From: Parcubacteria group bacterium
GTDB lineage: Bacteria > Patescibacteriota > Minisyncoccia > Phycocordibacterales > WO2-35-19
Reading direction: 5' to 3'
NCBI GenBank assembly: GCA_012514175.1
Contig: JAAZAU010000009.1
Location: 1-32,282 of the forward strand
Length of the DNA: 32,282 nt
Positions 15,707 to 23,378 of this stretch are shown one piece after another. How positions within the stretch are numbered: the stretch's first letter is position 1; each line of letters opens with the position of its first letter. Under the pieces are notes generated by a model. That model made no database searches. It saw nothing but the letters and a program-made list of their open reading frames with translations, and was not told the origin of the DNA. The position numbers were made by a program, and so were the translations under genes.

Positions 15707-17527
15707 ATGTTTGATTTTTTCAAAAAGAAAGAAAGTGATGATGTGGCAATTTCTATTTTGCCTCAATCTGTTACTGATAGTTCCGAATTAGAACTACGAG
15801 ATATTTTAGCGCCCAGCGCCCTCAAGGTTAATGCTAAAGAGCTCAACTTGGGAGAAAAACTAGTAAGAAGTTTCTTTGTCATCTCATATCCTAGATTTGT
15901 TTCAATAGACTGGTTCTCACCGATTATCAATATGGATCAAATGTTTGACGTTTCTATATTTATACACCCCTTAGAGACTTCAAGAATTCTTCGCAGTTTC
16001 CAAAAAAAAGTCGCTGAAGTTCAAAGCCAGATAAGCGAAAGAGAAAGAAAGGGTTTGGTCAGAGACCCAATGCTTGATACCGCTTATCAAGATTTGGAAA
16101 ATTTACGCGACGACTTGCAACAAGCTCAAGAAAAAATGTTTGAGGTTGGTCTTTATATATCAATTTATGCCAATACCAGCGACGAGCTAGACAAAATTCA
16201 ATCAGAAATCAAATCTATCCTTGAATCTAAAATGGTTTATGTTAAACCGGCAATTTTCCAACAAGAACAAGGTTTTAAGAGTATTTTACCAACAGCAAAC
16301 GATGAACTAAAAGTTCATTGCAAAATAAACTCTTCTCCGCTTTCAAGTATCTTTCCGTTCGTTTCTTTCGACCTAACATCAAACACGGGTGTTCTTTATG
16401 GTATCAATCGTCACAATTCCTCTTTAGTGCTTTTTGATAGGTTTACTCTAGAAAATTATAATTCCGTCACTTTCGCAAAAGCTGGTTCCGGTAAATCTTT
16501 CGCCATCAAGCTAGAAATACTTAGAACCCTTATGTTTGATACTGAAGTCATTGTTATTGACCCAGAAAATGAATATCAATATATGGCTGAAGTGGTAGGG
16601 GGTAGATATTTCAACATTTCCTTAAATTCTGATCACCACATCAACCCGTTTGAGCTACCCACACCAGCTGAGGACGAATCTTTTGCTAGTGTTTTGCGGG
16701 GTCAAATCATAAACTTAGTTGGGCTTTTCAGACTTATGTTGGGTGGTCTTTCCCCTGAAGAAGACGCTTTGATTGATAGAGCCATTGCTGAAACTTACGC
16801 TTTAAAAGATATTACTGCTGATTCTGATTTTAGAAACACAGAACCACCACTACTTTCTGATTTTGAAATGGTGCTTTCTGGTATGGAAGGGGGAGAATCT
16901 TTAGTTCAAAGACTTTCTAAATACACCAAAGGAACTTGGTCTAACTTCATAAATAAACCCACCAACATTGATATGAATAAAAAGTTTGTGGTTTTCTCAA
17001 TTAGAGATATGGAAGACGAACTCAAACCTGTCGCAATGTATATTATTATGCACTATATATGGAGCGCTATCCGTCGCGAACTCAAAAAAAGACTTCTGGT
17101 TGTTGATGAAGCTTGGTGGATGATGAAATCTGAAGATACAGCTTCTTTCCTTTTTTCTCTCGCCAAAAGAGGCCGTAAGTATTACCTGGGGCTCGCAACT
17201 ATTACTCAAGACGTGGACGACTTCTTAAAATCACCTTATGGAGGCCCCATTGTTTCAAACTCTTCTATTCAAATTTTACTCAAGCAGTCGCCAACCGTAA
17301 TTGATAAGCTTCAAGAAGTATTCAACTTAACGGATGAAGAAAAATATTTACTTTTAGAATCAGGAGTAGGGGAAGGTATTTTCTTTGCTGGACTCAAACA
17401 TGTCGCTATTAAAATCATCGCCTCTTATACCGAAGAACAAATTATCACCTCAGACCCTTCACAAGTTCTGGCTATGAAAAAACAAAGACGAGAAATGCAG
17501 GAACAGGAAGAATATGAAAACGAATAA
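15707..17527 (+). CDS. virB4: VirB4-like type IV secretion ATPase
   Basis: The 606-residue ATPase has Walker A AKAGSGKS (about 257-264) and Walker B LLVVDEAWWMM (about 462-472). The VIDPENEY motif follows the P-loop, and TITQDVDDFL lies downstream. These are hallmarks of VirB4/TraC/CagE energy-providing ATPases with HerA-like folds. A helical N-terminal region (about 100-160) precedes the ATPase domain. VirB4 powers assembly and substrate transfer at the inner membrane. It is preceded by its probable N-domain partner and followed 3 bases later by a small membrane protein, so these are translationally linked. Confidence 0.93.
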   Translation: MFDFFKKKESDDVAISILPQSVTDSSELELRDILAPSALKVNAKELNLGEKLVRSFFVISYPRFVSIDWFSPIINMDQMFDVSIFIHPLETSRILRSFQKKVAEVQSQISERERKGLVRDPMLDTAYQDLENLRDDLQQAQEKMFEVGLYISIYANTSDELDKIQSEIKSILESKMVYVKPAIFQQEQGFKSILPTANDELKVHCKINSSPLSSIFPFVSFDLTSNTGVLYGINRHNSSLVLFDRFTLENYNSVTFAKAGSGKSFAIKLEILRTLMFDTEVIVIDPENEYQYMAEVVGGRYFNISLNSDHHINPFELPTPAEDESFASVLRGQIINLVGLFRLMLGGLSPEEDALIDRAIAETYALKDITADSDFRNTEPPLLSDFEMVLSGMEGGESLVQRLSKYTKGTWSNFINKPTNIDMNKKFVVFSIRDMEDELKPVAMYIIMHYIWSAIRRELKKRLLVVDEAWWMMKSEDTASFLFSLAKRGRKYYLGLATITQDVDDFLKSPYGGPIVSNSSIQILLKQSPTVIDKLQEVFNLTDEEKYLLLESGVGEGIFFAGLKHVAIKIIASYTEEQIITSDPSQVLAMKKQRREMQEQEEYENE

Positions 17528-17530
17528 AAA

Positions 17531-17980
17531 ATGAATGAAGATTATCCACAACAAAACACAACTTATCTTAGAAGACCCGTAAGACGCTCCGAAGAACCGC
17601 AAAAAGAAAAAAAGGATCGTATAAAAATCTGGGTGGGTGCAGCTATGGTTGTTTTTGCCTTTTGTGTAGATTTGGTAGAAATGCTGTTAGAATGGCTCGG
17701 AATAGGGATTTTAGGCTTGAGCACAATTATTTCAGTTTGTGCCTCTTTGGTATTTTGGATTTGGTTCAAAATGTGTAGTGTAGAATTTGTTGGTAGCCCT
17801 AAAAAGTTTATTACTTCTCTTAGCACCTCCTCTTTAGAAATGATACCTGGATTAGATTCTTTGTTTGGATTTGTTTGGACCGCAGGAATTATAGCTTTGG
17901 TAGTTATGGTAAGAGCCGAAGATAAAGGTGGGGCTTTAGGTAAAATAGCTGGTGCTACGCAGGGCAAACTGGCTCATTAA
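17531..17980 (+). CDS. Small membrane protein downstream of virB4
   Basis: A 149-residue protein, not recognised. The N-terminal 35 residues are polar and basic (RRPVRRSEEPQKEKKDRIK), followed by about three hydrophobic segments (VGAAMVVFAFCVDLVEMLL, IGILGLSTIISVCASLVFW, and GLDSLFGFVWTAGIIALVVM). The basic side is probably cytoplasmic. It lies 3 bases after virB4 and is the last gene of the operon. Its stop overlaps the stop of the convergent PH-domain gene by 4 bases. Confidence 0.8.
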   Translation: MNEDYPQQNTTYLRRPVRRSEEPQKEKKDRIKIWVGAAMVVFAFCVDLVEMLLEWLGIGILGLSTIISVCASLVFWIWFKMCSVEFVGSPKKFITSLSTSSLEMIPGLDSLFGFVWTAGIIALVVMVRAEDKGGALGKIAGATQGKLAH

Positions 17981-18516
17981 AAGTTCTTCTCCCGAACAAC
18001 TTTCATAATTTCGTCCTTAACTTTTTCAGGATAAGGCACTTGCATAAATTTAAACTTCTCATTAGCTCCAGCTGTCTGTATTTGCACATCGCCAAATTTA
18101 AAAAATGTTTGAATTAAACCTTTGGTTTCCACTGAGACATCTTGCACTCTAGCCAAATGTAATTCAGACACGGTGCGATTAAAAAAACCGTGCTGTTTGT
18201 TGTCTATTATCCGACGATTAGTAACTATCCAAACGTCTAAAGTATATACTGTCAAAGTGTAGAAAATACCCGACCAAATCAAAAGATACCACGAACTTAA
18301 AACAAACCAATATAAAACAAACAAATCGTGAGCGCACAAAAATCTGGAAAAAACAAGACCAGCCACAAGAGGCAACAAAACCAAAAACACAAAAAATATC
18401 AAACGAAGTATGATGAAGAATGGGTGACGACGAAGCAACAATATCACTTCTTCTCCGTCTTCTTTGCCTTCAAAATGATTACCAGACTTGGTAAATAAAG
18501 AAATTATGGCTTTCAT
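17977..18516 (-). CDS. Bacterial PH-domain (YdbS/DUF304-like) membrane protein
   Basis: The 179-residue protein has a short cytoplasmic N-terminus, two hydrophobic segments (about 33-58 and 65-95), and a C-terminal bacterial pleckstrin-homology-like domain: YTLDVWIVTNRRIIDNKQHG, later ARVQDVSVETKGLIQTFFKF and GDVQIQTAG. This is the DUF304/bPH2 layout. Function in this family is poorly known; membrane stress or envelope roles are suggested in other bacteria. Its ATG overlaps the TGA of the upstream 85-residue gene (ATGA), so the pair is coupled. Confidence 0.87.
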   Translation of the reverse strand: MKAIISLFTKSGNHFEGKEDGEEVILLLRRHPFFIILRLIFFVFLVLLPLVAGLVFSRFLCAHDLFVLYWFVLSSWYLLIWSGIFYTLTVYTLDVWIVTNRRIIDNKQHGFFNRTVSELHLARVQDVSVETKGLIQTFFKFGDVQIQTAGANEKFKFMQVPYPEKVKDEIMKVVREKNF

Positions 18517-18770
18517 TTCACTAGAAATTTATTTATTAAAATTTCAGACTTAGATTTCAAATTGTCAAAATCTATATAAGAAAATGTTGTAACACAAAAC
18601 ACAAAAATAGTTATGGCTCCCATAAGAAAGGAGGCTGCCATTTTTTTAGGTTGGGTTCCAATACCAAACCTGGTTAAATGATAAATAATAACAAAATTAA
18701 AACCCCAATACACCAAAACAGCCAGTAATGCTAAAAACAAAAATATAATTTTAGGGGTTAGAAAATCCAT
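18513..18770 (-). CDS. Small two-segment membrane protein coupled to PH-domain gene
   Basis: An 85-residue unrecognised protein with two hydrophobic segments (about 6-32, IIFLFLALLAVLVYWGFNFV..., and 45-66, SFLMGAITIFVFCVTTF). It has a TATACT box seven bases before its ATG and no Shine-Dalgarno sequence, so it is probably leaderless. It ends with TGA, the only TGA stop found in the window, in an ATGA overlap with the PH-domain gene. Coupled translation suggests the two proteins act together. Confidence 0.75.
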   Translation of the reverse strand: MDFLTPKIIFLFLALLAVLVYWGFNFVIIYHLTRFGIGTQPKKMAASFLMGAITIFVFCVTTFSYIDFDNLKSKSEILINKFLVK

Positions 18771-18777
18771 TACTTAA

Positions 18778-18783
18778 AGTATA
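18778..18783 (-). promoter_or_regulatory. -10 box giving leaderless start of the small membrane protein gene
   Basis: TATACT on the minus strand, preceded by TG, ends seven bases before the ATG at 18770. It is divergent from, and 40 bases from, the plus-strand -10 at 18823. Confidence 0.45.
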
Positions 18784-18822
18784 CAACATTATCAACAACC
18801 CACAAATGACAGCTGTATAAAA

Positions 18823-18831
18823 TGATATAAT
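18823..18831 (+). promoter_or_regulatory. Extended -10 promoter, leaderless start of secreted-protein operon
   Basis: TGATATAAT is a perfect extended -10; exactly seven bases separate it from the ATG at 18839. No Shine-Dalgarno sequence is present, so transcription probably starts at or next to the A of the ATG. Confidence 0.6.
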
Positions 18832-18838
18832 GTAACAG

Positions 18839-19837
18839 ATGTTAAACAGAATTTTAAAAGGAATAGTAATACTTACTATAATTCCGGTGTTTTTGCCAAT
18901 AACAACTTCCGCACAAATAATAAAATCTTCAGATTTTATAAATGAGCTTGAGGTTTCTGTAAGCCCTGATTATCCTAGACCGAACGAAAAAGCCTATATA
19001 ACTTTGTATATGTATACTAGAGACTTGAATTCCGCAGATATTACTTGGTATCAAGACGGTAAAATTGTTTTGGAAGGCAAAGGCGAGACTAGTTATTCTT
19101 TTAAAACCGCCTCAGCTGGCACAAAAACGAATATAAAAGTTGATGTTAAATTTTTAAATGGAGTTTTATTTACAAAAAGTTTAAGCATAAACCCGGCTTC
19201 TGTAGACTTGGTTTGGGAAGCTAATTCTTATACTCCACCTTTTTACAAAGGCAAAGCTTTACACCCGAGGCAAGGAAATTTGAAAGTTGTAGCTATGCCT
19301 GAGTTTGTTGTTAATGACAAAACAATCCCCCCCGAAAAACTCATTTATAATTGGTCAAACGAAACCAAAGGTTACCAAAATCAATCCGGTTATGGTAAAA
19401 ATTCTTTGATAGTAGAAGGATCAATTCTTGGGCAAAGCAACACCGTTAAAGTTTTGGTAACAGACCCCGTAACCAATTTGACCGCTCAAAACTCCATAAA
19501 AATTACCCCAACCGATCCTCAAATAGTTTTTTATAAAAACGACCCATATTATGGTTATATTTTTGATTCAGCTCTTATAAATTCGTTTAACTTAACTTCA
19601 GAAGAGGTTCAAATCTTAGCAGTCCCTTATTATTTCACCAAAGAAAAAGATAGTGATCTAAAATATAATTGGAAGCTTAATAACCAAACCATTTCGGCTT
19701 TAACCGGTTCAAGAATAGCTATCTTCAAAAAACCAGAATCACAAGAAGGTTGGTCTTCCGTTTCTTTGGAAATCACAAATTTAAACCGAATATTACAACA
19801 AACCAAAAGTAGTCTGGTTATGAATTTCACAAAATAA
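18839..19837 (+). CDS. Secreted beta-sandwich (Ig/PKD-like) hypothetical protein
   Basis: The 332-residue protein has a signal peptide (ILKGIVILTIIPVFLPITTS, cleavage near SAQ). The rest is beta-rich with alternating polar/hydrophobic strands: ITLYMYTRDLNSADITWYQD resembles an Ig/PKD-like domain, and a second copy-like segment (YNWSNETKG) and a third (LKYNWKLNNQTIS) follow. Each has a tyrosine/tryptophan in a YxW-type core position. It is the first gene of the 18839-21999 block and runs 1 base from the next ATG, so the genes are translationally coupled. An extracellular or envelope structural part is likely; exact role unknown. Confidence 0.75.
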   Translation: MLNRILKGIVILTIIPVFLPITTSAQIIKSSDFINELEVSVSPDYPRPNEKAYITLYMYTRDLNSADITWYQDGKIVLEGKGETSYSFKTASAGTKTNIKVDVKFLNGVLFTKSLSINPASVDLVWEANSYTPPFYKGKALHPRQGNLKVVAMPEFVVNDKTIPPEKLIYNWSNETKGYQNQSGYGKNSLIVEGSILGQSNTVKVLVTDPVTNLTAQNSIKITPTDPQIVFYKNDPYYGYIFDSALINSFNLTSEEVQILAVPYYFTKEKDSDLKYNWKLNNQTISALTGSRIAIFKKPESQEGWSSVSLEITNLNRILQQTKSSLVMNFTK

Positions 19838-19838
19838 A

Positions 19839-20732
19839 ATGAAGAAGAAAATACTTAACGTATTAATACTGAGCCTCATTATTATCTTAAGCGTGCCTGT
19901 TTTTAGTTATGCCCAAGAAACAGAAGATGGTTATATCTTTTTGGCCCCATTAGCAGGTTTAAAGAAAGTGTCACGTGATCACGCTTTACAAGAATACATT
20001 CCTTTTATTTTTAAATTGCTCATAGGTTTGTCAGCAGTTTTTGCTGTCTTGTCTATAGTTGTTGGAGGTTTTCAATATATTTCAACAGATGCTTTTCAAA
20101 AGAAAAGTGAAGGAAAGGCTAGAATCAAGAATTCTATTTTGGGACTAATTTTAGTGATAGGGTCTTGGTTAATTTTACACACCATAAACCCCGACTTACT
20201 TGAAATAAATCTAGAATTGGAAACCCCCGTTATGGAAGAGATGCCAGAATCCTCTGGATCATTAAGACCGGGTGGATCTAGAGTAGCAACAGGGGCTGAT
20301 TTATTATCCGGAACAAGCCTGGCGGCTGACGAAAGCATAAGAAAACAACTTGAATCTGCTGGTATAAAGATTAATAACCCACCTTGTACCGCGGATAGAA
20401 CTTCCAATTGCACAAATTTAAATGGATTACCTCAGTCCACTATTATAACCCTAGCTGCTTTAAAATTGGATTGCTCAAACTACCACGGGTCAGATTGCCC
20501 AATCGTAATTACAGCTGGCACAGAAACATCTTTACATAACAAAGGAACTGCACACAGACCAGGAAATGGTGTGATAGACCTAAGACCAACCCCTAAACTC
20601 AACGCTTATTTAGGAAACACTTCTCCAAAAGATGGTGAACAAATTGTTAAAAATGGTTTTAAGTTTACTTACGAAGTGATCGGCTCAAATCCTGCAAGCA
20701 CAGCCGACCATTGGCACGTAGTAACTCAATAA
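19839..20732 (+). CDS. VirB2/TrbC-like membrane segment fused to M15-like peptidase domain
   Basis: The 297-residue protein has a signal peptide (to about residue 25, SYAQ), then two hydrophobic segments (about 54-78 and 99-117) separated by a short loop with FQKKSEGKARIKN. This is the layout of VirB2/TrbC pilin subunits. After a Pro/Gly/Ser linker, residues about 165-297 contain ITAGTETSLHNKGTAHRPGN, then GVIDLRP and finally DHWHV. H239, D247 and H291/H293 sit where zinc ligands of M15 (VanY/D-Ala-D-Ala-type) peptidases would be. Cys183, 191, 212 and 220 may form disulfides. The second part could cut peptidoglycan to let the apparatus through the wall (inference). A signature match was not computed. 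Confidence 0.7.
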   Translation: MKKKILNVLILSLIIILSVPVFSYAQETEDGYIFLAPLAGLKKVSRDHALQEYIPFIFKLLIGLSAVFAVLSIVVGGFQYISTDAFQKKSEGKARIKNSILGLILVIGSWLILHTINPDLLEINLELETPVMEEMPESSGSLRPGGSRVATGADLLSGTSLAADESIRKQLESAGIKINNPPCTADRTSNCTNLNGLPQSTIITLAALKLDCSNYHGSDCPIVITAGTETSLHNKGTAHRPGNGVIDLRPTPKLNAYLGNTSPKDGEQIVKNGFKFTYEVIGSNPASTADHWHVVTQ

Positions 20733-20742
20733 CAAAATTAAA

Positions 20743-21999
20743 ATGAAAAAAATACTTTTAATAATAGGAATATTAGCAATATTAGGAACAGCGGTATTTT
20801 TTATACTAAATTCCACACCAACAAGCGAAGAAGGTGAGAGTCGTATTGGTTTTTCTATAAGAAACTATATTCCTTTTGGAAAAGGTGAAGAACCAGACTT
20901 AGATGATGACGACACAACTCCAATTAGCGACGATGCAAACCAAATTAGCGACACACCATATTTAGATGACCAAAAAATTCCTAGACTGAGAAAAATATCA
21001 AATGAACCTGTGGCTGGAGCTGTGATATTTAACACAGGCACCAGTAGTGTTGTAAGATTTATAGAGAAGGGAACTGGTAATATTTATGAAGCCAAATCTG
21101 ACACCACAACTATCACCAGACTAACCAACACAACCATACCGAAAGTAATTAGAGCCTTTTGGTTACCTAATGGTTCTGGACTCTTAGCTCAAACCATACC
21201 ATCTGAATATGAAATAGTAGAAACTAGTTTTATAAAACTCACCAAAAACACAGCCACGAGTAGTAGTGAGGAAAATCTAACTCCTTTTAGGGTGGTTACC
21301 AGCAAATTACCGACTGATATTAAAGAAATATCCGTAAAACCCGACAGTTCTAAGATTTTTTATTACGTTATTAACAAATCACATTCAGATTGGTATATTT
21401 CAAACCCTGATGGCACGGGTAGCAACCTAGTAGCTTCTAATGCTCTTACAGAATGGCTCCCTAAATGGCTCTCGGGTAATAAAATTTCAATGCAAACCAA
21501 AAGCAGTTCTGGTAGTTTAGGTTATTCTTATGTTTTTGATGTTTCAGATGGAAGTTTAAAAAAAGCAGGCTCAGGTTTTTGGGGAATTTCTGCCAATTTA
21601 AAAAATGATGGATCAAAAAGTTTGGTGTCTAGCGGTCGTTCATTTCCAGAATTATACATTCAAGACAACGATGACAATTCTTTAGAAAAAATGTGGGTAA
21701 AAACTTTGGCAGAAAAGTGCCTTTGGGGTAATAAAAACAATTTAATATATTGCGCAATACCAGAACAAATACCAAACGGCAACTATCCTGATGTTTGGTA
21801 TAAAGGTTTAGTATCAACTGAAGATTTTATAGGAAAGTTTGATATAGATAATGATATTTATTACAATTTAGCCAACCTAACCTCTCTTTCTGGAGAAAAA
21901 ATTGATGTAATAGATATAAGTATGTCTCCAGACCAAACCCACATTATATTCAAAAATAAAATTGATGGCTTTTTGTGGATGCTCAGAATAGAAGAATAA
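20743..21999 (+). CDS. Membrane-anchored beta-propeller-like protein
   Basis: The 418-residue protein has one N-terminal membrane segment (LLIIGILAILGTAVFFIL) and an acidic linker (DLDDDDTTPISDDANQISD). A repeated beta-rich domain from about residue 85 follows, with strand-loop motifs such as FWLPNGSGLLAQ, VKPDSSKIFYYV, WYISNPDGTGSNLVA and MSPDQTHIIFKNK. These resemble WD40/TolB-type blades. No catalytic motif is seen; a scaffold or binding role outside the membrane is likely. It is the last gene of the block and ends 9 bases before the convergent yidC stop. Confidence 0.72.
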   Translation: MKKILLIIGILAILGTAVFFILNSTPTSEEGESRIGFSIRNYIPFGKGEEPDLDDDDTTPISDDANQISDTPYLDDQKIPRLRKISNEPVAGAVIFNTGTSSVVRFIEKGTGNIYEAKSDTTTITRLTNTTIPKVIRAFWLPNGSGLLAQTIPSEYEIVETSFIKLTKNTATSSSEENLTPFRVVTSKLPTDIKEISVKPDSSKIFYYVINKSHSDWYISNPDGTGSNLVASNALTEWLPKWLSGNKISMQTKSSSGSLGYSYVFDVSDGSLKKAGSGFWGISANLKNDGSKSLVSSGRSFPELYIQDNDDNSLEKMWVKTLAEKCLWGNKNNLIYCAIPEQIPNGNYPDVWYKGLVSTEDFIGKFDIDNDIYYNLANLTSLSGEKIDVIDISMSPDQTHIIFKNKIDGFLWMLRIEE

Positions 22000-22008
22000 T
22001 TAGGAAAA

Positions 22009-22731
22009 TTAAGAAAGGGAAGTTTTTTTAATTTTTCTCCTAATACAAGCTTCTTGAATAAGGCTGGTGATGTTGCTCACAAACCAATACAAGGCTATTA
22101 TGGCCGATATTTTCCAAGAGATAAAGAATACCATAAACGGCATAGTGTATTTCATTTGTTTAGCCATAATTTGAGAAAAATCTTCTTTTACTACACCAGA
22201 AACAGGTTTATTTTGAGTGCTTTTAGAAGCTAGTTGCATCTGTAAAAAACTTGAGACTGCTGCTAAAATAGCTAAAAAGACGCTTTTTTGGGAAACATCA
22301 ATAATACCTAAAAATTGCATTGAAATCGCTTCTGGTATTTTTACAAAAGAATACAACATACTTGTATCAACAACCGGCAACCCTGATTTATAGAATATGT
22401 AGTAAAGAGAAAAAACGACCGGAATTTGAATTATTATAATAAAAATACTAGAAAAGGGGTTGATATTATTAGTTTTATAAAACTCCATAATTTTTAGCGC
22501 CTGTTCTTGTTTGTCTTTATACTTTTCTTTTATTGAAAACAGTTCTGATTCTTTCTCTTTCATTAAAATTTGAGTTACCATCGCTTTTTTAGCAAGAGGG
22601 TAGAGAATTATTTTTACCAAAACCGTAAGAATAACAGCGGCTAAACCGGCATCTATCCAATTTATATTCAAAATAGCAATGAGTGCGTTATAAAGAGGAA
22701 TATAAATTATAGTTTTAAAAAAAGTAATCAT
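22009..22731 (-). CDS. yidC: Membrane protein insertase YidC (short, Oxa1/SpoIIIJ type)
   Basis: A 240-residue protein with the YidC/Oxa1 core: first segment followed by LVKIILYPLAKKAMVTQILM (about 38-57), a charged coiled hairpin (KEKYKDKQEQALKIMEFYKT), then NPFSSIFIIIIQIPVVFSLYY and two late membrane segments ending IREACIRRKIKK-like. No large periplasmic domain is present. YidC inserts small membrane proteins, with or without SecYEG. The groove residue that is usually Arg (as in TxxxRLxLxPL of SpoIIIJ) is Lys40 here, a conservative change. It is downstream of rpmH-rnpA with a 6-base gap, the usual origin-region order. Confidence 0.95.
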   Translation of the reverse strand: MITFFKTIIYIPLYNALIAILNINWIDAGLAAVILTVLVKIILYPLAKKAMVTQILMKEKESELFSIKEKYKDKQEQALKIMEFYKTNNINPFSSIFIIIIQIPVVFSLYYIFYKSGLPVVDTSMLYSFVKIPEAISMQFLGIIDVSQKSVFLAILAAVSSFLQMQLASKSTQNKPVSGVVKEDFSQIMAKQMKYTMPFMVFFISWKISAIIALYWFVSNITSLIQEACIRRKIKKTSLS

Positions 22732-22737
22732 TTTGTT

Positions 22738-23088
22738 TTATTTATTTCGCTTAGCGAAACTGGTTTTAAGTTTTTTTAAAATTAAAGTTATGTTTGATTC
22801 AATTTCATCGTTATTTTTAGGTAGTTTTTTAAATCTAAAAACAGCAATAATTCCAACTTTTATATCATCTATTTTTTTACTTAAAATCCTATAACTAGTG
22901 CGTCGTATACGATTTCTAACTACAGCGCTTTTAGATATTTTTTTAGACACTGAAAAACAAAAACGACTGTTTGGTTCTTTTGAAAAAACAAACTTGAAGT
23001 TAAATAATTCATTTTCAAGAGTTGTTCCTTCCTTAGAAGACAACAAAGGGAACATTTTTCTAGGAATCCTTTGTTTTTTAGGCAACAT
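22738..23088 (-). CDS. rnpA: Ribonuclease P protein component
   Basis: A 116-residue basic protein with FCFSVSKKISKSAVVRNRIR followed by RTSYR, the RNR-type signature of the RNase P protein, which helps the RNase P RNA cleave the 5' leader of pre-tRNA. Its ATG shares one base with the rpmH TAA (TAATG), so translation is coupled. Position between rpmH and yidC is canonical. Confidence 0.95.
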   Translation of the reverse strand: MLPKKQRIPRKMFPLLSSKEGTTLENELFNFKFVFSKEPNSRFCFSVSKKISKSAVVRNRIRRTSYRILSKKIDDIKVGIIAVFRFKKLPKNNDEIESNITLILKKLKTSFAKRNK

Positions 23089-23222
23089 TAGACTGATAGT
23101 TTTTTTCTACCTTTTCGTCGACGATTTTTTAAAACCTTAGAACCACCAGCGCTTTTACTACGCTTCAAAAAACCGTGTGTTTTGGCTCTTTTTCTTTTTT
23201 TAGGTTGATATGTAGTTGACAT
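23088..23222 (-). CDS. rpmH: 50S ribosomal protein L34 (bL34)
   Basis: A 44-residue basic protein read by translating the minus strand: [20 protein letters not shown] then [20 protein letters not shown] and KLSV. The HGFLKR and [13 protein letters not shown] motifs identify bL34 (usual length 44-47). It is below 60 residues, so easily overlooked. Its stop overlaps the rnpA start by one base. It heads the rpmH-rnpA-yidC transcript, divergent from dnaA. Confidence 0.96.
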   Translation of the reverse strand: MSTTYQPKKRKRAKTHGFLKRSKSAGGSKVLKNRRRKGRKKLSV

Positions 23223-23378
23223 TGTTTTTTATTAAATCTCTAAAACTTATTAACCACGTGTCAACAGATTATAAACATATTTATGGATAAATACAAGTTC
23301 CATAAATAAAATTTAAATATATAATAACAACTATAAGCTTTAAAAGAATTACTAACTAATATAAATTAATCTCACCCA
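23223..23378. other. Divergent rpmH/dnaA intergenic region, candidate origin and promoters
   Basis: These 156 bases are very AT-rich. A 9-mer TTATCCATA (minus strand, 23282-23290) differs from the DnaA box TTATCCACA at one base. On the minus strand, TATAAT (23268-23273) with TTGTAT 17 bases upstream (23291-23296) could be the rpmH promoter, with the DnaA-box-like site between them. On the plus strand, TATAAA at 23360-23365 lies 13 bases before the dnaA ATG. Together with rpmH-rnpA-yidC and dnaA-dnaN diverging, this is a likely part of oriC, but the box count is low. Confidence 0.45.

Noticed and set aside
9682-17980. Integrative conjugative element
   Set aside because: No relaxase, integrase, att-like repeats or tRNA boundary are visible; housekeeping genes flank it on both sides.
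18513-18516. TGA recoded as glycine
   Set aside because: The TGA sits in an ATGA overlap with a good downstream gene, and all large proteins are intact with no internal TGA, so the standard code fits.
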